From Amycolatopsis rubida (GTDB taxonomy: Bacteria > Actinomycetota > Actinomycetes > Mycobacteriales > Pseudonocardiaceae), in assembly GCF_900115345.1 (NCBI RefSeq), contig NZ_FOWC01000028.1:1-60805 (forward strand): 60,805 nt of DNA, given 5' to 3'. Under the pieces are notes generated by a model. That model made no database searches, was not told the DNA's origin, and worked only from the letters and a program-made list of their open reading frames with translations. Of the stretch, positions 51,241 to 59,677 are shown one piece after another. A program made the position numbers and the translations under genes. Positions within the stretch are counted from its first letter, which is position 1. Each line of letters starts with the position of its first letter.

Positions 51241-52268
51241 CGTCCGCCCACCCCCTGATCAGGCGCGGAGATCGGCGGCGTACAGCCCTCCGGGTTGATC
51301 GACAGCCCGCCCGCGGTGATCGTCGGCGGCAGCAACCCGCACAGATACCCCTCGAACCAGCGCCCGTTGCCGGTCGCGTTCGCGCCGACCCGGGCGAACG
51401 GGGCCATCAGCTGCAGGCTCCGGTCGAGGTTGCCCTGATTGCGCTGCAACACGTCGGTCACCTTCCCGAGCGCGGCGAGCGTCGGCCCGATCTGCGTGCG
51501 GTTGTCCGCGACCAGCCCGGACAGCTGCTTCGAGATCTCCTGCGTGCCCTTGAGCAGCGTGCTGATCTGCTCGCGGCGCTGCCGCAGTTCGGTGAGCAGC
51601 AGGTTGCCGTCGCTGATCACCTGCTGCAGCTGGGCGTTCCGGTCGGACAAGGTCTTCGAGATCTTGCTCGTGTTGGACAGCAGCGCGTGCAGATCGGCGT
51701 CGCGCGAGGACACCGTCTTGGACAACGCCGACAGCCCGGACAACGTGTCCTTCAAGTACTTCGGACTGTCCTTGAGGGAATCCGACAGCGCGGTGAAGCT
51801 CTGCGCCAGCTGCTGGGTGTCGATGTCGCCGACCGTGGTCGACAGCTGGTTGAACGCGTCCTGCAACTGGAACGGCGTCCGCGTGCGCTGCACCGGAATC
51901 GTGTCGCCGGGCGTCTGCGTCCCGCCGCCCTTCGTGTCCAGCGCGAGATACTTCTCCCCCAGCAGCGTCTTGATCTCGATCGACGCCGTGGACGCGTCGC
52001 CGACCCGCACGCCCTTCACCCGGAACTTCACGAGCACCTGCTTGTGCCCCAGTTCCACCGACGTCACCTGCCCGACCTTGACGCCGGCCACCTGGACCTC
52101 GTTGTCCGGCGCGAGCCCGGCGGACTCGGCGAACGCCGCGGTGTAGGTGGTGCCGTTGCCGAACATCGGGATGCTGTCGGAAAAATACGTCACCGCGGTC
52201 ACCAGCACGATGAGCACCAGCGTCACCGCGCCGACGCTCGCCTGGTTCCGGTCCTTCAGTCGTTTCAC
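51237..52268 (-). CDS. mce4C: Mce family protein, Mce4C-like
   Basis: This 343-residue subunit has a basic start (VKRLKDRNQASVGAV), a membrane helix (TLVLIVLVTAVTYFSDSIPM), an MCE domain (TYTAAFAESAGLAPDNEVQV, AGVKVGQVTSVELG) and a helical region with LSNTSKISKTLSDRN. The Cys-containing C-terminus (RWFEGYLCGLLPP) matches that of Mce4B, which has SWFNYYLCGIEG. The GTG was chosen for its four-base overlap with the mce4B stop; the frame upstream of it is out of family. Confidence 0.9.
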   Translation of the reverse strand: MKRLKDRNQASVGAVTLVLIVLVTAVTYFSDSIPMFGNGTTYTAAFAESAGLAPDNEVQVAGVKVGQVTSVELGHKQVLVKFRVKGVRVGDASTASIEIKTLLGEKYLALDTKGGGTQTPGDTIPVQRTRTPFQLQDAFNQLSTTVGDIDTQQLAQSFTALSDSLKDSPKYLKDTLSGLSALSKTVSSRDADLHALLSNTSKISKTLSDRNAQLQQVISDGNLLLTELRQRREQISTLLKGTQEISKQLSGLVADNRTQIGPTLAALGKVTDVLQRNQGNLDRSLQLMAPFARVGANATGNGRWFEGYLCGLLPPTITAGGLSINPEGCTPPISAPDQGVGGR

Positions 52269-53302
52269 GGGCCACACCTCGGCGCGCGTTCGGTGCCGGG
52301 GACCGGCACGATCGGCAGCGTCACGTCCAGCGAGGAGATGCCGATGGTGCCTTCGATCCCGCACAGGTAGTAGTTGAACCAGCTGCCGTAGCTCAGGGTC
52401 CGGGTGAACTTCTCCAGGTTGCCCGGCAGCACTTGCAGCAGATGCTCGACGAGCGGCTGCGCGTCGTTGAGGTTGTTCGCCAGCTTCCCGAGCTGGGTCA
52501 CGTCCTGCTGCACCGCGGGACGGGCGTCGGCGAGCAGCCCGGCGGTCGCGTTCGTCAGGTCGCCGAGCGCGCCCACCGCGTCGCCGATCGGCTTGCGCTG
52601 CTCGGCCAGCCCGCTCACCAGCCGCTGCGTCTGGTCGACGAGGTCGCCCAGCTGCGGCCCGCGCGCGTTGACCGTGCCGAGCACCTGGTTGAGATTGTCG
52701 ATGACCTGCCCGATCACCTTGTCCTTGCCCGCGATCGCCGTCGTGATCGACGCGGTGTGCGACAGCAGGCTGGTGATCGTGCCGCCCTCGCCCTGGAACA
52801 CCTGCACGATCTCGGCGGAGAGCTGGTTGACCTCTTTCGGGTCCAGCGCCTTGAACAGCGGCTTGAACCCGTTGAACAGCACGGTCAGGTTCAGCGCCGG
52901 TTTCGTGCGCTCCGGCGGGATGGTGTCGCCGGGAGACAGCGTGTCGCCGCCGCTGACGTCGGTGCCGAGCGAGAGGTAGCGCTGGCCGACGAGGTTGCGG
53001 TACTTGATGGTCGCGGTGGCCAGCGAGGGCAGCCGGTACGCGGACTCGACGAGGAACCGCACCTCGGCGTAGTTCTGCTCGCCCTGGTCGACCCCGATCG
53101 TCTCGACCTGCCCGACCTTCACGCCGGAGATCCGCACGTCGTCGCCTGCTTGCAGGCCGGACGCGTCGGTGAACTTCGCGACGTAGGACGCGGTGTCGCC
53201 GAAGTTCGTGTTCGCGATCGTGGTGGCGAGCACCCCGGTCAGCAGCACGGTGACCACGGCGAAGATGCCGATCTTGACCAGCGCGGGAACGAACGACCTC
53301 AT
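52265..53302 (-). CDS. mce4B: Mce family protein, Mce4B-like
   Basis: This 345-residue subunit starts RSFVPALVKIGIFAVVTVLL as a membrane anchor and has an MCE domain with DASGLQAGDDVRISGVKVGQ. Its helical region carries NLNQVLGTVNARGPQL. The start overlaps the mce4A stop (ATGA). In the tube model each subunit gives one MCE domain to a heterohexameric ring and one helix to the channel. Confidence 0.9.
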   Translation of the reverse strand: MRSFVPALVKIGIFAVVTVLLTGVLATTIANTNFGDTASYVAKFTDASGLQAGDDVRISGVKVGQVETIGVDQGEQNYAEVRFLVESAYRLPSLATATIKYRNLVGQRYLSLGTDVSGGDTLSPGDTIPPERTKPALNLTVLFNGFKPLFKALDPKEVNQLSAEIVQVFQGEGGTITSLLSHTASITTAIAGKDKVIGQVIDNLNQVLGTVNARGPQLGDLVDQTQRLVSGLAEQRKPIGDAVGALGDLTNATAGLLADARPAVQQDVTQLGKLANNLNDAQPLVEHLLQVLPGNLEKFTRTLSYGSWFNYYLCGIEGTIGISSLDVTLPIVPVPGTERAPRCGP

Positions 53303-54654
53303 TTCAGCTCCACCTCCGCCCCGCGGTACAGCGGTCCGACCAGCAGCGACGACCAGCCCGGCACGTTGTCCGGCGTGGTGTTCAGCGTCGGCGAGGCGAG
53401 CAGGTCGAGCAGTTTCTGCTCGTCGGCCGACCCGACGATGCTCGGCGCGCCGCCGGTCGACCCGGACCCGCCGGGCAGCGGGCCGTTGGTGAAGTCGCCG
53501 GGCAGCGTGCCGTCCGGATTGTGCGGCGGCGCGGGCTTGGTCGTCCCGTCCCGCACCGCGCCGTCCGGCGGATACTGCGGCCAGTGCCCGGGTTTGGGCA
53601 CCTGCGGATAGCAGCGCGGGCCGCGTTTGTCGTCGTACTTCGGCTCGTCGACGCCGGGCAGGTACTTGCCGCGGCTCGCCGAGAACTCGATCGTCACGCG
53701 GCTGACCTCCGGATGCGCGGTGCCCTTGCCGAACGCCAGCTCCGCGTTCGGCACCGTCCCGGCCAGCTGCTTGAACAGGCACGGGTATTCCGGCGCGTAC
53801 TTCGCGAGCACGTCGAGCGTGGGCTGCACGGCGGTGGTGAGGCGGATGATGTTGTCCTTGTTGACTTCCAGGAAGCGCGTCAGGTCGGTGGCGGTGCCGG
53901 TGACCGAGGAGTACAGATCGGTCAGGCCGCGCTGTTTCTCCACGATGGTCTGCGTCGTCGTGGTGAGGTCCGACAGCGCCTGCAACGCGTCCGGCGCGGC
54001 CTTGTCGTAGATGCCGGAAACGGTGGCCAGCCCGGTGATGTCGGCTTTCAGATCGGGCAGCGACGGGTTGAGCTTGCCGAGGTAGTCCGACAGCTGGGTC
54101 AGCGTCTCGCCGAGCTTCTTGCCGCGTCCGTCCAGCGCGGTCGACACGGCGTTGAGCGTGCTGGAAAGCTTTTCCGGCTGCACCGCCCGCAACAGCGGCA
54201 TGACGTGGTTGAGCACCTGCTCCAGCTCGATCGCGGTGCTGCTGCGGTCCTGCGGGATGACGTCGCCCGCCTTGATCGGCCGCTGCGCCTGCTCGGGCAG
54301 CTGGAGCGCGACGTACCGTTCGCCGAACAGGGTCTTCGGCAGCAGCCGCGCCGAAACGTTCGACGGGATCACGTCGGTCTTGTCCGGCTGCAGCGCCAGT
54401 TCCAGCTCCGCGTGGTCGCCGACCGGCCGCACGTCGCGGATCTCGCCGACGAGCATGCCGCGCACCTTCACGTCGCCGCCGACGCGCAGCTGGCTGCCGA
54501 CGTGGTCGGTCTCCAGCTTCACGAGCGTCACCGGCGTGAACACCTTGCGGTAGGCGGCGATCGTGGTGGTGAAGAACAACGCCGCCACGACCAGGAAGAC
54601 CAGCCCCAGCAGCTGGTACTGGAGCCGTTTGCGCACCTCTCGGCGGGTACTCAT
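53299..54654 (-). CDS. mce4A: Mce family protein, Mce4A-like
   Basis: This 451-residue subunit has a membrane helix (LLGLVFLVVAALFFTTTIAA) and an MCE domain (KLETDHVGSQLRVGGDVKVR, GMLVGEIRDVRP). A Mce4-type cholesterol-binding helical region with LNPSLPDLKADITGLATVSG follows, and a long Pro/Gly-rich tail ends it. The M. tuberculosis Mce4A (Rv3499c) binds cholesterol in the same position. The start overlaps the yrbE4B stop. Its tail is longer than those of the other subunits, as usual for MceA. Confidence 0.92.
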   Translation of the reverse strand: MSTRREVRKRLQYQLLGLVFLVVAALFFTTTIAAYRKVFTPVTLVKLETDHVGSQLRVGGDVKVRGMLVGEIRDVRPVGDHAELELALQPDKTDVIPSNVSARLLPKTLFGERYVALQLPEQAQRPIKAGDVIPQDRSSTAIELEQVLNHVMPLLRAVQPEKLSSTLNAVSTALDGRGKKLGETLTQLSDYLGKLNPSLPDLKADITGLATVSGIYDKAAPDALQALSDLTTTTQTIVEKQRGLTDLYSSVTGTATDLTRFLEVNKDNIIRLTTAVQPTLDVLAKYAPEYPCLFKQLAGTVPNAELAFGKGTAHPEVSRVTIEFSASRGKYLPGVDEPKYDDKRGPRCYPQVPKPGHWPQYPPDGAVRDGTTKPAPPHNPDGTLPGDFTNGPLPGGSGSTGGAPSIVGSADEQKLLDLLASPTLNTTPDNVPGWSSLLVGPLYRGAEVELK

Positions 54655-55511
54655 CCGGATATCCGCACTGTCGTGTTCGCGCCCCAGATCGCGAGGCTCA
54701 GGAAGAAGTCCAGCACCGAGATCAGCACGATCGACGTGCGCACCGCGCGGCCCACCGCGATGCCCACCCCGGCCGGTCCGCCGGACGCGGTATAGCCGTA
54801 GTAGCAATGGGAAAGGATCACCAGCACGCTGAACACGATCACCTTGGCGAACGACCACAGCACGTCCTCCGGCGGGAGGAACAGCGTGAAGTAATGGTCG
54901 TACGTGCCCGCCGACTGGCCGTAGAGCCAGATGGTGATCTGCCGCGACGCGAGATACGAGGACAGCAGGCCCACCGCGTACAGCGGGATCACCGCGGTGA
55001 CCCCGGCGAGCACGCGCGTGGTGACCAGGTACGGCATGCTCGGCACGGCCATCACTTCGAGCGCGTCGATCTCCTCGGAGATCCGCATCGCGCCGAGCTG
55101 GGCGGTGAACCCGCAGCCGACGGTCGCCGACAGCGCGAGCCCGGCCGACAGCGGAGCCACCTCGCGGGTGTTGAAGTAGGCGGAAATGAACCCGGTGAGC
55201 GCGGCGGTGCCGAGCTGGTTCAGCGCCGAATACCCCTGCAAGCCCACGATGAGGCCGGTGAACAGCGTCATGCCGATCATCACGCCGAGCGTGCCGCCGA
55301 TCACCGCGAGGCCGCCGGTGCCGAAGCAGACTTCGGTGAGCAGCCGCGTGGTTTCGCGGCCGTAGCGGCGGATCGTGCGCGGCGACCAGGCGAGCGCCCG
55401 GCCGTAGAACGACAGCTGTTTCCCGAGTCCTTCGAGACTCGCGCCGGGACGCGCGATGATCTCCAGCGTCCGGTCGGACGCGCGCGTCTGCTCGATCGGT
55501 TCGGCCGTCAT
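54651..55511 (-). CDS. yrbE4B: MlaE/YrbE family permease subunit, YrbE4B-like
   Basis: This 286-residue permease subunit has five to six membrane helices and the MlaE family block EEIDALEVMAVPSMPYLVTT in its middle. It forms the inner-membrane channel with YrbE4A, and energy comes from an MceG-type ATPase that is not in this window. Its stop overlaps the mce4A ATG and its own ATG lies one base after the yrbE4A stop. Confidence 0.93.
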   Translation of the reverse strand: MTAEPIEQTRASDRTLEIIARPGASLEGLGKQLSFYGRALAWSPRTIRRYGRETTRLLTEVCFGTGGLAVIGGTLGVMIGMTLFTGLIVGLQGYSALNQLGTAALTGFISAYFNTREVAPLSAGLALSATVGCGFTAQLGAMRISEEIDALEVMAVPSMPYLVTTRVLAGVTAVIPLYAVGLLSSYLASRQITIWLYGQSAGTYDHYFTLFLPPEDVLWSFAKVIVFSVLVILSHCYYGYTASGGPAGVGIAVGRAVRTSIVLISVLDFFLSLAIWGANTTVRISG

Positions 55512-55512
55512 G

Positions 55513-56304
55513 TCACAACGCCTTCGGGGGCACGACTTTGAGGTACACGGCGGTCAGCACGACGTTGATCAGGAACAGCAGCAGGAAAGTGATCACCACC
55601 GCCTGGTTCACCGCGTCGCCGACGCCCTTCGGCCCGCCCGCCGGGTTCAGCCCGCGGAACGCCGCGACCACGCCCGCGACGAAGCCGTACAGGAACGCCT
55701 TGATCTCGCTGACCCAGAGGTCCGGCACCTGCGCGAGGGCGTTGAAGCTGGCCAGGTACGCGCCGGGCGTGCCGCCTTGCAGGACCACGTTGAAGAAGTA
55801 GCCGCCGAGCACGCCGACCACGCTGACCAGGCCGTTGAGCAGCACCGCCACCACGATCGCGGCGAGCACCCTCGGCACCACGATGCGCTGCACCGGGTTG
55901 ACGCCGAGCACTTCCATCGCGTCGATCTCTTCCCGGATCTTGCGCGCGCCGATGTCAGCGCAGACCGCGCTGCCGCCCGCTCCGGCCACCAGCAGCGCGG
56001 TGATCAGCGGGCTCGCCTGCTGCACGATGGCGAGCGCGCTGGCCGCCCCGGTGAACGACTGCGCGCCGATCTGCGTGGTCAGGGATCCGAGCTGCAGCGC
56101 GATGACCGCGCCGAACGGGATCGCGACCAGCGCCGTCGGCAGAATGGTCACGCTCGCGAAGAACCAGCACTGCTGGATCCATTCGCGGAACTGGAACGGG
56201 CGTTTGAAGATCGCCCGCAGGACCTCCCAGGACAGCGTGGCGAGCCTGCCGACCTGGGTCAGCGCCGCGGTGCCCGGGAGAGTGACCGAGCCGCTTCCGC
56301 CCAC
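55513..56304 (-). CDS. yrbE4A: MlaE/YrbE family permease subunit, YrbE4A-like
   Basis: This 263-residue permease subunit has the helix-rich MlaE fold and REEIDAMEVLGVNPVQRIVV, the family signature. It is the first gene of the mce4-type block. The GTG at 56304 has GGGAGGTGCG directly before it, a strong ribosome-binding site. No KstR-like box is convincing in the 124-base gap upstream, so transcription may come from the SDR genes or farther up. The ATPase partner is expected elsewhere in the genome. Confidence 0.93.
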   Translation of the reverse strand: MGGSGSVTLPGTAALTQVGRLATLSWEVLRAIFKRPFQFREWIQQCWFFASVTILPTALVAIPFGAVIALQLGSLTTQIGAQSFTGAASALAIVQQASPLITALLVAGAGGSAVCADIGARKIREEIDAMEVLGVNPVQRIVVPRVLAAIVVAVLLNGLVSVVGVLGGYFFNVVLQGGTPGAYLASFNALAQVPDLWVSEIKAFLYGFVAGVVAAFRGLNPAGGPKGVGDAVNQAVVITFLLLFLINVVLTAVYLKVVPPKAL

Positions 56305-56428
56305 CGCACCTCCCAGTAGTCACCCCCGAGTCTTGCCCATCCCCGCCCGCCGATTTCGGTTAGCGGTGTTCACTGCCGTCCCTTCGGCCCCCAGCCGTCA
56401 CCCTAGGCGCAGCAGCCCCGGCTGCCCG

Positions 56429-57193
56429 TCACAATTTCAGCGCGTGCGTGGCGGTCGCCCCGCCGTCGGCGACGAACTCGCCCCCGGTGCAGTAGGAACT
56501 CTCGTCGCTGCCGAGGAACACCAGCAGCGGCGCGATCTCGTCGGCGCGGCCCACCCGGCCGAGCGCGACCTTCTTGCCCACCCAGGACACGTCCACTTCC
56601 GCGCCCGCCGCGTCGGACACCATTTTCGTGTCGATCATGCCCGGATGCACCGAGTTGACCCGGATCCCGCGCGCGCCCAGCTCCAGCGCGGCGACCTTGG
56701 TCATCCCGCGGATCGCGAACTTGGTCGCGGTGTAGGCGACGAGGAACGGCATCCCGGCCAGACCCTCCACAGAGGACACGTTGACGATGGAGCCGCCGCC
56801 GGCCCCGGCCATGGGTTCAACGACCGAGCGCATGCCGAGAAACGCCCCGATCTGGTTGATCCGCACGACGCGTTCGTATTCGGCCAGCGGCGTCTTCGCG
56901 AGTTCCGAAAAGTACAGCACCCCGGCGTTGTTGACCAGCACCGTCGGCGGCCCGAACGCGGCCGCCGTGGTCTCGACCGCGGCGGTCCAGCCGTCCTCGT
57001 CGCTCACGTCGAGATGGCAGAACACCGCCGCTTCGCCGAGTTCCGCGGCGAGCGCTTCGCCTTCGTCGTCGAGGACGTCGGCGATCACCACCTTCGCGCC
57101 CTGCGCGACGAACGCTCGCGCGGCGGCCGCGCCCTGTCCGCGGGCCGCGCCGGTGATGAGGGCGACCTTGCCGGACAGCCGGTGCTCAGTCAT
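56429..57193 (-). CDS. SDR oxidoreductase, hydroxysteroid dehydrogenase-like
   Basis: This 254-residue classical SDR has TGAARGQGAAAARAF, NNAGVLYFSELA, catalytic Ser in VSSVEGLAGMP, and Tyr/Lys in YTATKFAIRG. The HPGMIDTKM stretch resembles 3-alpha/20-beta-hydroxysteroid dehydrogenase of Streptomyces and FabG3-type enzymes. With the sterol genes around it, oxidation of a steroid hydroxyl group is likely. It sits between yrbE4A and the Rv3502c-like SDR, where M. tuberculosis has no gene. The gap to the upstream SDR is 13 bases, so the two are co-transcribed. Confidence 0.88.
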   Translation of the reverse strand: MTEHRLSGKVALITGAARGQGAAAARAFVAQGAKVVIADVLDDEGEALAAELGEAAVFCHLDVSDEDGWTAAVETTAAAFGPPTVLVNNAGVLYFSELAKTPLAEYERVVRINQIGAFLGMRSVVEPMAGAGGGSIVNVSSVEGLAGMPFLVAYTATKFAIRGMTKVAALELGARGIRVNSVHPGMIDTKMVSDAAGAEVDVSWVGKKVALGRVGRADEIAPLLVFLGSDESSYCTGGEFVADGGATATHALKL

Positions 57194-57206
57194 GCGTCCT
57201 CCGGGT

Positions 57207-58139
57207 TCAGGGCAGCGAAAGCAGCTCGGTCGCGGCGAACATCCGCTCCGGGTCGCGATCGGCGAAATGCGCGCCGACCTTTTCGGCGAGTTCGCCCGCG
57301 GTCCAGGCGCCGTTCGCGGTGTCGAACCGCTCCTCCACCGACGGCGGCTTCAGCAAGGCGACCATGCCGCCGTGCACGACGAAAACCTGACCGTTGATCG
57401 AGTCCGCCTCCGGCGAGGCGAGGAATGCGACAAACGGAGCAACATGCTCTACCGACAGCGGATCGAGCCCGTCCTCGGGGGCTTCGCCGAAGACATCCGC
57501 GGTCATCGCGGTGCGGGCGCGCGGGCAGATCGTGTTGGCGCGCACGCCGTATTTCGCCAGCCCGCGCGCCGCGGAGATGGTGAGCGCCGCGATGCCCGCT
57601 TTGGCCGCCGAGTAGTTGGGCTGGCCCGGCGAACCGACCAGGAACGCCTCGGACGCGGTGTTCACGAGCCTGCCGTACACCGGCTGTCCCTCCATTTTGG
57701 AGCGATCGCGCCAGTACGCGGCGGCGTTGCGGGACAGCAGGAAATGCCCGCGCAGGTGCACCGCGATGACTTTGTCCCAGTCCTCGTCGGACATCGAGAA
57801 CAGCATCCGGTCGCGGAGCACGCCCGCGTTGTTCACGACGATGTCGAGGCTGCCGAAGTGGTCCACCGCGGCCGACAGCAGCTCCTTCGCGGTTTCAGCC
57901 GCCGAGACGTCCCCGGCCACCGCGAGCGCTTTGCCGCCTCGCTGTTCGATCTCGGCTACGACGTCTTTCGCCTCGCCGATGTCGTTGACCACGACGGACG
58001 CGCCTTCGCGGGCCAGCGCGAGCGCCTCGGCCCGGCCGAGCCCCGCTCCGGCCCCGGTGACGACAGCGACCTTGCCTTCGAGCGTCGCCGAAGAAGCCCC
58101 AGCCCGGTCGCCGTGCGTGTTCCCTGCGGTCGGTTCCAC
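57207..58139 (-). CDS. hsd4A: SDR oxidoreductase, Hsd4A-like (Rv3502c type)
   Basis: This 310-residue SDR has TGAGAGLGRAEALALAREGA, NNAGVLRDRMLFSMSDEDWD and NYSAAKAGIAALT, and a C-terminal extension ERFDTANGAWTAGELAEKVG after the SDR domain. The pattern fits (R)-specific hydroxyacyl-CoA dehydrogenases of peroxisomal multifunctional-enzyme type, which act in sterol side-chain degradation. The GTG at 58139 follows GAGGAGG. It lies just upstream of yrbE4A in other actinomycetes, here with one SDR in between. A KstR-like site occurs 43 bases upstream of its start. Confidence 0.88.
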   Translation of the reverse strand: MEPTAGNTHGDRAGASSATLEGKVAVVTGAGAGLGRAEALALAREGASVVVNDIGEAKDVVAEIEQRGGKALAVAGDVSAAETAKELLSAAVDHFGSLDIVVNNAGVLRDRMLFSMSDEDWDKVIAVHLRGHFLLSRNAAAYWRDRSKMEGQPVYGRLVNTASEAFLVGSPGQPNYSAAKAGIAALTISAARGLAKYGVRANTICPRARTAMTADVFGEAPEDGLDPLSVEHVAPFVAFLASPEADSINGQVFVVHGGMVALLKPPSVEERFDTANGAWTAGELAEKVGAHFADRDPERMFAATELLSLP

Positions 58140-58181
58140 CCGCGAGCCTCCTCGTCGAAGCCTGCCTGACGCAGCACAGAC

Positions 58182-58195
58182 TAGAATCTGTTCTC
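58182..58195. promoter_or_regulatory. KstR-like box upstream of the SDR/mce4 operon
   Basis: TAGAATCTGTTCTC matches the KstR consensus TnnAACnnGTTnnA except at two positions (T for C at 58187, C for A at 58195). It lies 43 bases before the start of the Hsd4A-like gene. It likely gives sterol-dependent control of the downstream SDR and mce4 genes. Confidence 0.55.
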
Positions 58196-58213
58196 GTATT
58201 GAGCAAGTCCCGA

Positions 58214-58399
58214 TTAACCGGTCTTGAACAGGGCGTTCTTTGGGCAGTTCGTCACCGCTTGCGAAACACGTTCTACTTCTTCCTCGGGAACCGGTCCGAT
58301 CACCAGGTTCTCGTCGTCGTCGAGATCGAACACCTCCGGCGCGAACCCCACGCAGACCGCGTTCGCCTCGCACAGCGACCGGTCGACACTGACCTCCAT
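58214..58399 (-). CDS. fdxD: 3Fe-4S ferredoxin, FdxD-like
   Basis: This 61-residue ferredoxin has cluster ligands in SLCEANAVCVGFAP and NCPKNAL, the Cx5C...CP pattern of 3Fe-4S ferredoxins. It transfers electrons to cytochrome P450 or related oxygenases, in M. tuberculosis with cholesterol degradation (Rv3503c). The ATG at 58399 follows GGGAGGAAGC, ruling out the longer start 30 bases upstream. It is divergent from fadE26 across a KstR box. Confidence 0.9.
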   Translation of the reverse strand: MEVSVDRSLCEANAVCVGFAPEVFDLDDDENLVIGPVPEEEVERVSQAVTNCPKNALFKTG

Positions 58400-58430
58400 G
58401 CTTCCTCCCGTCCGCCACTCCTGGTACAAC

Positions 58431-58444
58431 TAGAACAGGTTCTA
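58431..58444. promoter_or_regulatory. KstR box between fdxD and fadE26
   Basis: TAGAACAGGTTCTA fits the KstR operator consensus TnnAACnnGTTnnA at every fixed position; with its flanking C and G it is a perfect 16-base palindrome apart from the central two bases. It lies 32 bases upstream of the fdxD start and 58 bases upstream of the fadE26 start, so one site can repress both. In mycobacteria KstR is released by sterol metabolite CoA esters. Confidence 0.85.
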
Positions 58445-58502
58445 GCTTACCGCCGGGGCCCGGTACGACACCACAACGAGACCGGCGGGGTGGAGGTGAC
58501 GG

Positions 58503-59666
58503 GTGCGGATCGACTACACGCCGCAGCAGCGGGAACTGGCCGCTGAGCTGCGGGAGTACTTCGCCGAACTGATGACGCCGGCGCGGCGGGAAAGCCTCGC
58601 CGCGCCCGGCGGCGAGTACGGCGACGGCTTGGCGTACAAGGAAATCGTGCGGCAGCTCGGCAAGGACGGCTGGCTCGCGCTCGGCTGGCCGCGCGAGTAC
58701 GGCGGCCAGGACCGCAGCATGCTCGACCAGCTGATCTTCACCGACGAGGCGGCGGTCGCCGGGGTGCCGGTGCCGTTCCTGACGGTGAACACGATCGGCC
58801 CGACGATCATGCGGTTCGGCACCCCGGACCAGAAGGCGTTCTACCTGCCGAAGATCGCCGCGGGCGAACTGCATTTCGCGATCGGCTACTCCGAACCGGG
58901 CGCGGGCACGGACCTCGCCTCGCTGCGCACGCGGGCGACCCGCGACGGCGACGAATACGTGGTCAACGGCCAGAAAATGTGGACCAGCCTGATCGAGTAC
59001 GCCGACTACGTGTGGCTCGCCGCGCGCACCGATCCGGAGGCGCGCAAGCACAAGGGCCTGTCGATCCTCATCGTGCCGACCTCCGCCCCGGGGTTCTCCT
59101 GGACGAAGGTGCACACCGTCGCCGGCCCCGGGACCAGCGCGACGTACTACGACGACATCCGGGTGCCGGTCACGTCGCGGGTCGCGGAGGAGAACGCGGG
59201 CTGGCCGCTGATCACCAACCAGCTCAACCACGAACGCGTCGCGCTGACCTCCGCCGCGCCGGTGCGGAAGGCGCTGGCCGACGTCGCGGAATGGGCTAGC
59301 GAGGAGTCGCTGACCGACCGCGAGTGGGTCCGGACGCATCTCGCGCGCGTGCACGCCTACGCCGAGTATCTGAAGCTGCGGAACTGGAAAATCGCCTGGG
59401 CCGCCGCAGCCAGCGAACTCGGACCGGCCGAAGCGTCGGCGACCAAGATCTACGGCACCGAGATGGCGATCGAGGCGTACCGGCTGCTGATGGAGGTGGT
59501 CGGCGCGGCCGCCGTGGTGCGCGATGGCTCCCCCGGCGCGGTGCTCGCGGGACGGCTGGAACGGCTGCACCGTTCGGCGTTGATCCTCACTTTCGGCGGC
59601 GGCACCAACGAGGTGCAGCGCGACATCGTCGCCGCCACCGCCCTCGGCCAGCCCGTGACGCGTTAG
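58503..59666 (+). CDS. fadE26: Acyl-CoA dehydrogenase, FadE26 (ChsE4)-like
   Basis: This 387-residue flavoenzyme has FAD/acyl-CoA dehydrogenase blocks AIGYSEPGAGTDLASLRTRA, VNGQKMWTSLIEYADYVWLA and the C-terminal RLERLHRSALILTFGGGTNE. The candidate catalytic base is Glu244 in LNHERVALTS, near the position of Glu247 in M. tuberculosis ChsE4. In that organism ChsE4-ChsE5 is an alpha2beta2 enzyme that oxidises cholesterol side-chain acyl-CoA. The GTG start lies just after a GGAGGTGACGG sequence. fadE27 follows 11 bases after the stop. Confidence 0.92.
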   Translation: MRIDYTPQQRELAAELREYFAELMTPARRESLAAPGGEYGDGLAYKEIVRQLGKDGWLALGWPREYGGQDRSMLDQLIFTDEAAVAGVPVPFLTVNTIGPTIMRFGTPDQKAFYLPKIAAGELHFAIGYSEPGAGTDLASLRTRATRDGDEYVVNGQKMWTSLIEYADYVWLAARTDPEARKHKGLSILIVPTSAPGFSWTKVHTVAGPGTSATYYDDIRVPVTSRVAEENAGWPLITNQLNHERVALTSAAPVRKALADVAEWASEESLTDREWVRTHLARVHAYAEYLKLRNWKIAWAAAASELGPAEASATKIYGTEMAIEAYRLLMEVVGAAAVVRDGSPGAVLAGRLERLHRSALILTFGGGTNEVQRDIVAATALGQPVTR

Positions 59667-59677
59667 GAGTTCTCCCG

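Noticed and set aside
56305..56428. KstR box directly upstream of yrbE4A
   Set aside because: The best candidate around TTAGCGGTGTTCAC matches only one half of TnnAACnnGTTnnA.
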